Shown: positions 53,189-59,605 of the stretch, piece by piece
Numbering within the stretch: position 1 is the first letter of the stretch
Layout of the letters: the number at the start of each line of letters is the position of its first letter
DNA from: Pseudomonadota bacterium
Lineage (GTDB): Bacteria > Pseudomonadota > Gammaproteobacteria > Burkholderiales > Rhodocyclaceae
DNA length: 59,605 bases
Direction: 5' to 3'
Assembly: GCA_018240785.1 (NCBI GenBank)
Contig: JAFEFC010000028.1
Coordinates: forward strand, 1-59,605
The notes under the pieces: generated by a model
Databases searched by the model: none
Seen by the model: only the letters and a program-made list of their open reading frames with translations
What the model was told of the DNA's origin: nothing
Translations under genes and position numbers: made by a program

Positions 53189-55462
53189 TCAAGCCCCAAC
53201 CAGTTGCCTGGCGAGCGCGACTTCGACGGAGTCACCGTCCTGGTTGAGGACATCCAGGCCCGACTCGGGCACGTCGCCTGAGGTGCTTTGCGAGACCATG
53301 ATCTTCTTCGCCATCAGGCCCAGGCAGGTCATCTGCGAGGAGTTGGCGTAGCCGAGGTAGATCACCCTCACCGGCTGCTTCTGGCCGATTCGCCATGAGC
53401 GCCGCGCCGCCTGCTGCAACGAATACACGTTGTAGCCCGACTGCAGGAACACGATCGTCGGAAACTCCAGCAGGTCCAGGCCGGTTTTGACCAGTTCCGG
53501 GTTGGTGATGAGCACGTCGATGCCACGGTCCAACTGCTCGGCGATCCAGTCCTCGCGGCGGGCGGCATCCACGCTTGCGCGCAGCACCGCCACCTTGAAG
53601 CCTTCCTGCTCCAGCAGCACCTTCAGGCGCGACGTGGTGTCGCGCGTGCCGGTGTAGACCGAATAGACCAGGGTCTTGCGCCCTTCCCTCTTCTCTTGCT
53701 TGCAGATCTCGATCAGCTCGCGCTCCTTGGGCATCACTTCCAGCTCGTTGAATTGAGCGGGGACGAAGGCCAGGGTGTTGCGCGTGCGCGGGTGCACCAC
53801 CGTCTCCGACCGGAAGCAGCAATCCGGCCAGGCCAGCAGCACGTTGAGGACCACACCGAGCAGCGTGGTGTCGCGCCTCGCCAGTGCCTGCTTCAGCGCC
53901 TGGGTCAGGCGCCCCGCCAAGTCACGGTAGGCCGCGGCCTGCGCCGCATCCATCGCGACCTCGCGGAACTCCTCGTCGTAGGGCGGCAGCACGTTGCCGC
54001 CGATATCCTTCAACTTGAGGAAAACCGTGAACGGCAGGACACAACGCAGCACACCCTTCGGGCCGAAGCCCGGCGCCTTGACCGTGCGCACCGATACCTT
54101 GGTGCCCTTGGCCGTCTTGTGCGCCGTGCCGGTGCTCTCGGAATAGATATCCTTGAGCACCCCATGATCGCGCATGAACGCCATCGCGGCCGACGTCATG
54201 CTGCCGCTCTTGGTCGGCCGGTAGCCGTCTTCGATCATCCTCCCCGGCAGGGCTCGGAACAGCAGGTGGAACAGGTCGTCGCCGTAGCCGCCCATCAGCG
54301 TGCCGGTGAGCAGCAGCGTCTTGCGCGCCTTGGCCGCCAACACCCCCATGGCCTGGCCCTGGGCGGAGCCGCCGTTCTTGTACTCGTGCGCCTCGTCGGC
54401 GATGAGCAGGTCGAACGTGCCCTGGGGAAGCTGCCTCTTGATGAACTCGGACGGCTGGTAGCCGCCCGCGCCGAAGCCGAACTCCATGTTGGCCATCGCG
54501 CGTTCCATCCGATGGGCTTGCCGATCCGAGAAGACCAGCTCGCCGCGGTCGTCCATCAGGTTGATGAACTCGTGGATGTTGTCCCCAAGCATCGACGCGA
54601 GGAAGGCGTCACCGAACTTCTGCATCAGCTTCTGCGCGGTGACCTCCCCGATGGTCGGAATGCGCTTCAGTGCTTTGAGCACGGTCGAGGACTGGTCGCT
54701 GGCGGACAGACCTCTGGGACGGATCAACGACCACAGCGGTGCACGGCAGTGACTGCACTTGCGGCGGCACTCCTCTGCTTCGAGTTCGATCGGGTTGATC
54801 GGCTCGCCGTCGAGGTCGGTGATGATTTGACCGCAGTCCGGGCACGCCGCCACGTCACCGTGAAGCGTGCGCCGGCGAGTGAAGACGGGTTTCCAATGGA
54901 ACCCCATCCGCATCCGCACGCGGCCGAGGACGAAGAACTCCTGACCCTGCGCCGGCACGCCCAACTGCTCGCGTAGCTTCAGCAGCTTGACCAGCGTGTC
55001 CGGGCCATTGAGCACCCAGACCTTGGCGCCGGCCACCGTCTCCTGAATTTCGCGCCGCCACTTGTAGACCAGGTGGGGTGGCGAGAGCACCAGGGTGCGG
55101 CGGTAGCCTTCGGCGTTGAGCACGGCGGCCGTGGCGATGCCGACGGTCGTCTTGCCGCAGCCCATCTCGCCATTGACGATCGCGGCACGTTCGCCGCGAT
55201 CGACCAGCAGCTCGGTGGCGGCATGGACCACATCGGCCTGCGCGGGAAACAGCTTGCGCTTGAGGCCCGCGAGGACGATCTGCCGATGCGCCCGCGGCCG
55301 GCCGGTGTAGACCGGCGGATTGGCGCGGTTGAGCGAATCGAGCAGCTCGTCGCCGAACTCCGATACGAAGTCCTGCAGGCTAAGCGTGAGGGGAGAAACG
55401 GCCGCCTCGAGCAGGTCGCCCTGCACAGCGGTTTCGGGACCGGTTTCAAGATCGAGAGACAT
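53189..55462 (-). CDS. SNF2-like superfamily 2 helicase
   Basis: From the ATG at 55462 the product is 757 residues. Walker A GEMGCGKTTV is at ~96-105, motif II IADEAHEYKN at ~370, motif III TGTL, and the C-terminal RecA domain has LITNPELVKTGLDL and the SNF2-type motif VI QQAARRSWRIGQKQPV. An insert after motif Ia holds two CxxC pairs (CPDC, CSHC), a possible zinc ribbon. A helix-hairpin-helix-like IPTIGEVTAQKLMQKFG follows it. It is the last of four minus-strand genes with GC-rich leaders and lies by a probable DNA methyltransferase. Confidence 0.88.
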   Translation of the reverse strand: MSLDLETGPETAVQGDLLEAAVSPLTLSLQDFVSEFGDELLDSLNRANPPVYTGRPRAHRQIVLAGLKRKLFPAQADVVHAATELLVDRGERAAIVNGEMGCGKTTVGIATAAVLNAEGYRRTLVLSPPHLVYKWRREIQETVAGAKVWVLNGPDTLVKLLKLREQLGVPAQGQEFFVLGRVRMRMGFHWKPVFTRRRTLHGDVAACPDCGQIITDLDGEPINPIELEAEECRRKCSHCRAPLWSLIRPRGLSASDQSSTVLKALKRIPTIGEVTAQKLMQKFGDAFLASMLGDNIHEFINLMDDRGELVFSDRQAHRMERAMANMEFGFGAGGYQPSEFIKRQLPQGTFDLLIADEAHEYKNGGSAQGQAMGVLAAKARKTLLLTGTLMGGYGDDLFHLLFRALPGRMIEDGYRPTKSGSMTSAAMAFMRDHGVLKDIYSESTGTAHKTAKGTKVSVRTVKAPGFGPKGVLRCVLPFTVFLKLKDIGGNVLPPYDEEFREVAMDAAQAAAYRDLAGRLTQALKQALARRDTTLLGVVLNVLLAWPDCCFRSETVVHPRTRNTLAFVPAQFNELEVMPKERELIEICKQEKREGRKTLVYSVYTGTRDTTSRLKVLLEQEGFKVAVLRASVDAARREDWIAEQLDRGIDVLITNPELVKTGLDLLEFPTIVFLQSGYNVYSLQQAARRSWRIGQKQPVRVIYLGYANSSQMTCLGLMAKKIMVSQSTSGDVPESGLDVLNQDGDSVEVALARQLVGA

Positions 55463-55561
55463 GGTGATGCTCCAGAGCAATGGGGCATGCACCTCCCCCA
55501 CGGGGCGATGACATGCCCCGGGGGTGGGACGAACGGAACGGCGCAATGCCGTAGAGGTGGA
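55463..55561 (-). promoter_or_regulatory. Structured leader before the helicase
   Basis: A stem GGGGC/GCCCC (55502-55519) with loop GATGACAT is flanked on its distal side by GGGGTGGGACGAA, the same block found beside the hairpin at 57842-57858. GGGACGA also occurs in the radC leader. Outer runs of C and G allow an alternative longer pairing. It is part of a repeated 5' leader family in this ICE. Confidence 0.5.
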
Positions 55562-55867
55562 TCAATACTCGCTGGGCAGCAGCAGCGTGGTGACGCTGCG
55601 ATCCCATTCGGTGATGATCCAGAGCTTCAGGTTCGGCGTGACCTGGTAGGACGAGAACAGACGATCCTCGCCGGACTTCAGCGCGGCGTCGTTCAGTTGC
55701 CGATCGTCGTCGCTCAGGTCGCCCCAGTCGCCATGGAGATGGCGGCGCAGGAAAGGCGCCGGGTTAAGCCGGCCCTGTCGGACCAGATCGTCGACGCCGA
55801 TGGTCATGACCAACTGCCCCGGTGAAAAGCGTGCTTGCGACGCGAGGTTGATGACTGCGAGTGCCAT
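55562..55867 (-). CDS. Small conserved ICE protein
   Basis: The ATG at 55867 gives 101 residues: MALAVINLASQARFSPGQLVMTIGVDDLVRQGRLNP...FLRRHLHGDWGDLSDDDRQLNDAALKSGEDRLFSSY...LKLWIITEWDRSVTTLLLPSEY. The GDWGDL and W-I-I-T-E-x-DRS-x-T-x-LLP segments are characteristic of a small ICE/plasmid family of unknown function. It lies between the methyltransferase and helicase genes, each preceded by a hairpin leader. Confidence 0.82.
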   Translation of the reverse strand: MALAVINLASQARFSPGQLVMTIGVDDLVRQGRLNPAPFLRRHLHGDWGDLSDDDRQLNDAALKSGEDRLFSSYQVTPNLKLWIITEWDRSVTTLLLPSEY

Positions 55868-55968
55868 GGTGGTTTCTCCTTGCGGAAAAGCGGGCCACGG
55901 CACCCCTTCGGGGCGACATGACCCCGGTGGGTGAAAAGGCATGACGGCGAGCCGTCGGGAAACAAGAA
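55868..55968 (-). promoter_or_regulatory. Structured leader before the 101-residue protein
   Basis: The plus strand reads CCCC-TTC-GGGG-CGACATGA-CCCC (55903-55925), so the central GGGG can pair with either flanking CCCC, a possible two-state switch. CGGGGCGA, ACATG and CCCCGG are shared in order with the helicase leader. A ribosome site (AAGGAG) follows before the ATG. Confidence 0.45.
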
Positions 55969-57078
55969 TCAGCGGATGGTCAACACCTCGCCCCGTGTCG
56001 GGGAACCTGGCGTCATGTCCCAGGCGCGGATGACCGGAACGAACCTGTCGGTGAGGATGCGCGTCTCGGCCACGGAGCCATCGTCGCGTTCGGTGTATTC
56101 CGTCTGGAGTGTTTTCTCCTTGTGGGTATCACCTTTGACGACGAGCACGCGCCCGGTCCTGGACCTCACCGCACCGGAGATCGCACCCGCGGCCAGAGCC
56201 AGGGCGAGATGCCAGTGCGACAAGGCCCGCGCGGGCGGACGCAGCGACTGCTGTGCGGCGGCCAGGTGCGTCTCGAGCGCCGGCCAGAGTCCTTGCAGCC
56301 GGCCGACTTCATCGGCGAACTGCTCGGGCTCCATCGTCACGCGATAAAAGTGCTCCGGCTCGGCCGGACTGACGGGGACGGTGTAAGGCAGGAACGGCCA
56401 TTCGAGCGGCAATTCCTCGGCCTTCGTCTCGCCTTGCCCGATCTGCAGCAGCAGACCACGCGCGGCCTTGGCCGACTCCGACGCCTGGTCGCGCTGGCGA
56501 ACCCGGCGACCGAAGACCACCACCTGCCTGAACTGCGTCTCCACCGCACGGTAGATGCGCAGATCGGCGAAGTGGCGCGTCAGCCATCCGACCAGCTCGG
56601 CGTCGAGCACGTAGGCCGGCACGATGAAGATCAGCACGCCACCGTACTGCAGCAGCGGCAGCGCGCGCTGGTAGAACAGCTTCTCCAGCCGCGCGCGGCC
56701 CTGGCCCTGATACCCGATGTTGCCGTTCACGTCCTTGCTCAGGTCGCCATACGGCGGGTTCAGCCACAACAGCCCGAAGGACTGGCGCGAGATCAAGGTG
56801 TCCATCAGGTCGCCGTGGATGCAGTGATCGACCAGTTGCCGTGCGTGGCGGGCACGCTCGGCGTCGTACTCGACGGCGAAGGCCTGGACCTGCTCACGCC
56901 CGAGGGCGTGGGCGGCTTCGGCGATCGCCACGCCTTCGCCGGCGCAGGGATCGAGGATGCACAGCGGGCCGTCGGCGGGCGCCAGTGCGGCGAGCGCTCT
57001 TTCGAGCGTGGCTTCATCGGTGGGGAAGTACCCGTTCTTCACGAAATTGCGGGCGAGCCGCGGGAACATGAGTGCCAT
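55969..57078 (-). CDS. DUF6094 protein, class I SAM-dependent DNA methyltransferase-like
   Basis: The ATG at 57078 gives 369 residues. The SAM-binding motif ILDPCAGEGVAIAEAAHALG is near residue 45, a motif with acidic residue AFAVEYDAERARHAR follows, and the catalytic LLWLNPPYGD (~105) is the NPPY type used by adenine-N6/cytosine-N4 methyltransferases. The C-terminal domain has no recognised target-recognition repeat. It probably methylates DNA, either protecting the ICE or acting with the neighbouring helicase. It is one of four consecutive minus-strand genes. Confidence 0.85.
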   Translation of the reverse strand: MALMFPRLARNFVKNGYFPTDEATLERALAALAPADGPLCILDPCAGEGVAIAEAAHALGREQVQAFAVEYDAERARHARQLVDHCIHGDLMDTLISRQSFGLLWLNPPYGDLSKDVNGNIGYQGQGRARLEKLFYQRALPLLQYGGVLIFIVPAYVLDAELVGWLTRHFADLRIYRAVETQFRQVVVFGRRVRQRDQASESAKAARGLLLQIGQGETKAEELPLEWPFLPYTVPVSPAEPEHFYRVTMEPEQFADEVGRLQGLWPALETHLAAAQQSLRPPARALSHWHLALALAAGAISGAVRSRTGRVLVVKGDTHKEKTLQTEYTERDDGSVAETRILTDRFVPVIRAWDMTPGSPTRGEVLTIR

Positions 57079-57144
57079 GGGAATCTCCTGGGCATGTCGA
57101 TGGAGGGAAGCGGACATGCGCGTGGGCAGTCCGGTGGGGAGACT
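57079..57144 (-). promoter_or_regulatory. Leader of the methyltransferase gene with ACATGCCCAGG motif
   Basis: The 66-bp gap contains CCTGGGCATGT (57087-57097), an exact 11-mer also present at 37031-37041 and 57945-57955 in the two long leaders. Here it overlaps the ribosome site of the methyltransferase gene (minus strand ACATGCCCAGGAGA). A GCGCATG/CATGCGC-type pairing is possible further upstream. Confidence 0.4.
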
Positions 57145-57801
57145 TCAGGCCACCGCTTCGAGCGGCAGGCCGGAGGTGGTCGGGTACCCGAAGGCCGCCG
57201 TGGTGAGCACGTTGCTGCGGATCAAGCCGCCCAGCGCCTGGGTCAGCGCCGGCACATCGATGGCCAGCCGATGGCCTTCCAATGTCCCGAGGGCAAACGG
57301 AAGACGGGTCAGCATCGACCGAGCCTGCAAAAGGTCCAGCACGATGTCGCGCCAGTGATCGAGCAGCGGCAGCGGGCAGGTGTCGCGCACCAGCGACCAT
57401 AGCCGGTCGACCCGCTGTGCAGACTCGCGCGGGAGCAGCGCCAGCGCGCTGGCGTTTGCCTTGTCCGGCTTCACGGCGCGACGGTCGAACAGCCACACGT
57501 TGGTCAGCGAGCCGAACAGCGTGCGGCGGTAGGCGCGGGTAATGCGCTTCTCCAGGTTCTCGACGTTGCCGACGATGAGCGGGACGCTTGCGCCCTCGTT
57601 GGTGATGACATGGAACTGGTCCAGCCCCTGCGCATCGCGCCCGAGAGTCAGGCGAGCCAGAAACTCCTGGACGGCGGTGTCGCGCGCCCAGATGGACAGG
57701 AAGACCAGGTTGCCGTGCTCGTCACCCACGCAGCCGTCGGCCATGAGGTCGGGGCACTCGTCGATGCGGTACAGCGTCCTGGAAGGATGGGTCGCAGGCA
57801 T
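57145..57801 (-). CDS. Conserved ICE protein of unknown function
   Basis: From the ATG at 57801 the product is 218 residues, without signal peptide or membrane segments. Visible segments are LYRIDECPDLMADGCVGDEHGNLVFLSIWARD, a central TNEGASVPLIVGNVENLEKRITRAYRRTLFGSLTNVWLFDRRA and a helical C-terminus. I do not recognise a domain. It is the first gene of the four-gene cassette with the methyltransferase, 101-residue protein and helicase, and has the longest structured leader. Confidence 0.78.
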   Translation of the reverse strand: MPATHPSRTLYRIDECPDLMADGCVGDEHGNLVFLSIWARDTAVQEFLARLTLGRDAQGLDQFHVITNEGASVPLIVGNVENLEKRITRAYRRTLFGSLTNVWLFDRRAVKPDKANASALALLPRESAQRVDRLWSLVRDTCPLPLLDHWRDIVLDLLQARSMLTRLPFALGTLEGHRLAIDVPALTQALGGLIRSNVLTTAAFGYPTTSGLPLEAVA

Positions 57802-57980
57802 GGTGTTGTCCTCGAAGGAATCGGGGACAGCACGGCCCGCCGGGGCAGTTGCTGCCCCAGGGGTGGACGAAAGCGCCGCAAGCGGCATGGCGAAGAGAAG
57901 GATCTGTGCGTCGCAACGCACCATAGCCTTGAAGATCCTGGCTACCTGGGCATGTTGTCGGCATCGCCGACGGACATGGG
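57802..57980 (-). promoter_or_regulatory. Long structured leader (second copy of the radC-type leader)
   Basis: On the minus strand are, in order: an outer CATGT/ACATG and inner TCGGC/GCCGA hairpin (57951-57978), a GTAGCC/GGCTAT hairpin, a GTGCGT/ACGCAC hairpin, and a perfect 7-bp GGGGCAG/CTGCCCC hairpin (57842-57858) next to TCGTCCACCCC. The first part is almost identical to 37009-37065 with compensatory base changes. This architecture, 5' of a gene in a methyltransferase cassette, fits the radC RNA motif. Confidence 0.55.
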
Positions 57981-58426
57981 GGCAGATTGCTTCAGGCGAT
58001 CAATGGGCCGAAGCGAAAAACCGCCTCGCGGTGTGCCCTTGTTTGGCTGCCTGGCGACAATGCCCTGAGGAGGGCGTCGGCCATCGATACCGTCGATCCG
58101 GTTCGCTGCAGCGAGGTTCGGCAACCCGGGTGAGACCTAGCGGCCGCAAGGATTGGGCAGGTGCGAATGGCCGACAAGCGATCGGGGACCGGTCGGTCGG
58201 CTGTGATGGCCATGGGTCAAGTCGTCGGCCAGTTCAGCCATCCGGGCTACAGCGCCACTATCCAGATGGGATGACCGCTTGCGCGGTTCACCGACTTCCG
58301 CTAGCGACCCATTGCTGACGTCGGTGCCGCCGGAAAGCTGTCGCTCACCGTCAAAAAACACCGGCCTCCCCCGGCCGAAAGCGCATCCTTCTGCCCGGCC
58401 GGTGATTTGGTAAACTGGGCAAAACG
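57981..58426. other. 446-bp stretch without a gene
   Basis: No coding sequence is convincing here. It likely holds the promoter of the 57145-57801 cassette (minus strand) and, at its right end, the terminator of the small gene at 58427-58741. Confidence 0.5.
58353..58377 (-). terminator. Intrinsic terminator after the 104-residue secreted protein
   Basis: On the minus strand CGGCC pairs with GGCCG around GGGGGA, then GTG and a run of six T (plus-strand A-run 58353-58358). It lies about 50 bp after the stop of the gene at 58427-58741. Confidence 0.65.
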
Positions 58427-58741
58427 TCAATTGCACTGAATATTCGGTCCGTTGGTGATTGCTGGGTTTACCCAAGCGCCAGTTAATTTGTGAGCATTGA
58501 TTGAAGACTTTGCCGATACAGTGAAACTGCCCGAGACGTCTTTTGTCTTCCGCGACCCAAAATCATCATAGGCAAACGTGTAGGAAAATGTACAACTGTA
58601 TGACCGATCCTCACTATTTGCCGCATCAATGAAATAATATGAGCCCGACCAGTAGCTCTTAATTGATGGGGCTCCAAAAGCAGGCATTGCGCATACTAGG
58701 ATTGCTGGTGCAATAAGCAATTTAATCGCAGTATTTTTCAT
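58427..58741 (-). CDS. Small secreted protein, AT-richer than the ICE
   Basis: The ATG at 58741 gives 104 residues with a clear signal peptide (MKNTAIKLLIAPAILVCAMPAFG). The beta-rich, Tyr/Ser/Thr-rich mature part (APSIKSYWSGSYYFID...YSCTFSYTFAYDDFG...IQC) has two cysteines. GC content is visibly lower than surrounding ICE genes, suggesting recent acquisition. A GGTGCC-type weak ribosome region precedes it. No family recognised. Confidence 0.72.
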   Translation of the reverse strand: MKNTAIKLLIAPAILVCAMPAFGAPSIKSYWSGSYYFIDAANSEDRSYSCTFSYTFAYDDFGSRKTKDVSGSFTVSAKSSINAHKLTGAWVNPAITNGPNIQCN

Positions 58742-58910
58742 GGGTGCCTCCGCAGTTGATTGGGGATACTCCGCGAACATAAGCAATTTCCATTGCCCTG
58801 ATCTGAGTTAGCCGGCTCCGCAGGTGAAGCGGTCTTCGTTATCCCAGACGCCGCGTACCCTGCAGCCATATACATTGATCTTTGTCGTGATCCACGCGCC
58901 AGTGAAATAT

Positions 58911-59180
58911 CTACTTACAATTGTCGTAGCACTTCTTTTGTTGAGTGGAACATACCATTTCCGAAGAGTTCTCTTTGCATTTGTCGTATTGTTTGTCGCA
59001 GCGACTCATACAAGAAGTATCGTTGTACGCCAGATTTACTCGTGGAAAATCCTCCGACGTTCTCTTGGAGGAGGCTGCCCCCTTCGGCTGAGAACTGCTG
59101 CTGGACATGCTCTGTTCTGAGGAAAACGCAAGAGTGGAAACCAGCGCTGCCGCGCAGACGATTGCTCTGGCTAGCTTCAT
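58911..59180 (-). CDS. Small secreted cysteine-rich protein
   Basis: The 89-residue protein has a signal peptide (MKLARAIVCAAALVSTLAFS), a serine-rich linker (SSEQSMSSSSSQPKGAASS) and a cysteine module C-x3-C-x6-C-x8-C-x6-C-x3-C (TSCMSRCDKQYDKCKENS...VCSTQQKKCYDNC). The symmetrical twin CxxxC pattern suggests a helical hairpin held by disulfides. An AGGAGA ribosome site precedes the ATG. Function unknown; low GC like its neighbour. Confidence 0.72.
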   Translation of the reverse strand: MKLARAIVCAAALVSTLAFSSEQSMSSSSSQPKGAASSKRTSEDFPRVNLAYNDTSCMSRCDKQYDKCKENSSEMVCSTQQKKCYDNCK

Positions 59181-59497
59181 GTGCTTCTCCTTTCCTGATG
59201 AACGTTAAGAGATGGGATTTCTCCCGACTGAAACTTTGTCTTAGGACAGCGGATTTGCTGCGTAACATGTCAAGCCGCGCCATAGCATTGAAGGTAACGT
59301 CCAAGAAAAATCAATAGACGTTTCTTGCTAAGATTTCCGAGGTCTATAACTACCCTCGAGAGCCCAGTAAGGAAGCAGCTACCCAGGAAACTGACCGCTC
59401 AGCGACGCCAGTCTTCAAGGACCGCCGGCGACGGACATGCCCCCTTCGGTTCCATTGATTCAACATAGACGAGCGCCAACGAACTACAAGTGAAATG
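59181..59497. other. Intergenic region without a recognised gene
   Basis: About 317 bp of mixed composition upstream of the cysteine-rich gene. At 59424-59441 GCCGGCGACGGACATG resembles one arm of the leader hairpin at 57951-57978 and may be a decayed copy. No coding sequence is supported. Confidence 0.4.
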
Positions 59498-59550
59498 TAA
59501 CGGCCATCGGCGGCTGATGGCCGTTATGAACAGCTATCCATAACGGCCAT
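59498..59550. repeat. Three copies of TAACGGCCAT, two as an inverted repeat
   Basis: TAACGGCCATC (59498-59508) is inverted at 59516-59526 across a 7-bp spacer, and TAACGGCCAT recurs directly at 59541-59550. The cluster lies 55 bp from the window end, in AT-richer sequence, and probably belongs to the promoter/operator or origin region of the next gene to the right. Confidence 0.6.
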
Positions 59551-59605
59551 TATGCCCAGCTCCCAGTTATTAACAGTTGCGGTGCGGGCCGCGTCATCGC
59601 AGGAG

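Larger units (their letters stand above)
25776..59605. mobile_element. Integrative conjugative element, PFGI-1/MPF-G type (incomplete at right edge)
   Basis: From the 3' end of tRNA-Ser to the window edge the genes are those of the genomic-island ICE class: MobH relaxase, DUF3742, TraG-N, TIGR03755/56/57, VirB4-like ATPase, TIGR03751/52/49/46/50/45/58, RAQPRD, TIGR03747, TraD, TIGR03765, SLT, TIGR03759 and PilL-N, in canonical order. Accessory genes are AbiE, radC, ihfB, a helicase-methyltransferase cassette and small secreted proteins. The integrase, ParA/ParB, TopB and SSB modules are absent here and expected to the right. The exact left boundary is inferred; the second attachment repeat is not in the window. 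Confidence 0.85.

Noticed and set aside
59424-59441. Possible third copy of the radC-type leader hairpin
   Set aside because: Only one arm (GCCGGCGACGGACATG-like) is recognisable and no pairing partner or downstream gene start is in the right place.

Overview
The window is GC-rich (roughly 65-70 %) with dense, overlapping operons. The gene set and order (mltG-tmk-holB-pilZ-tatD, ygfZ with DUF4936 and NRDE genes, nadC, sulfide:quinone oxidoreductase) suggest a betaproteobacterium of the Rhodocyclales (Azoarcus/Thauera/Aromatoleum-like). This placement rests on family and synteny recognition only; no search was run.

Positions 1 to about 25,680 are chromosomal core. In order they hold: a yeaH (DUF444)-spoVR stress pair after the end of a probable prkA; a bifunctional NAD(P)HX repair enzyme; nadC; an SQR; a minus-strand operon mltG-tmk-holB-pilZ-tatD-ankyrin protein; ygfZ-DUF4936-NRDE; a minus-strand GNAT, L,D-transpeptidase and tadA group; an HDOD protein; the Kup potassium transporter; an alpha/beta hydrolase; PPK2; a PepSY-response regulator-histidine kinase operon preceded by a direct-repeat operator; a Yip1-like membrane protein; a CigR/RcnB-like protein; and a DUF2237 protein.

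A tRNA-Ser(GGA) with its terminator (25685-25814) marks the junction with an integrative conjugative element (ICE) of the PFGI-1/MPF-G type, which runs to the right edge and is incomplete. The relaxase end faces the tRNA: a LysR-like effector domain lacking its DNA-binding part, an XRE regulator, MobH relaxase TraI, an AbiE toxin-antitoxin pair and DUF3742. A nearly complete minus-strand mating-pair operon follows, from PilL (51658) down to TraG-N (31471). It includes TraD, the VirB4-like ATPase, and the TIGR03745-03759, TIGR03765 and RAQPRD families. radC is inserted in it. No integrase, parA/parB, topB or ssb is visible; these are expected beyond 59605.

The right part (51.6-59.6 kb) is accessory. 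It carries two type I-C-like CRISPR repeat units without cas genes, one forming a repeat / 34-nt spacer / degenerate-repeat mini-array. These flank a small secreted protein with an internal duplication. Also present are a paired DnaA-box palindrome, an ICE-borne IHF-beta with an apparently leaderless promoter, a SNF2-like helicase and DUF6094 methyltransferase cassette, and small AT-richer secreted proteins. Several minus-strand genes here, and radC, share a structured GC-rich 5' leader fitting the described occurrence of the radC RNA motif. The CRISPR-like units and the repeated leaders are the most interesting signals.
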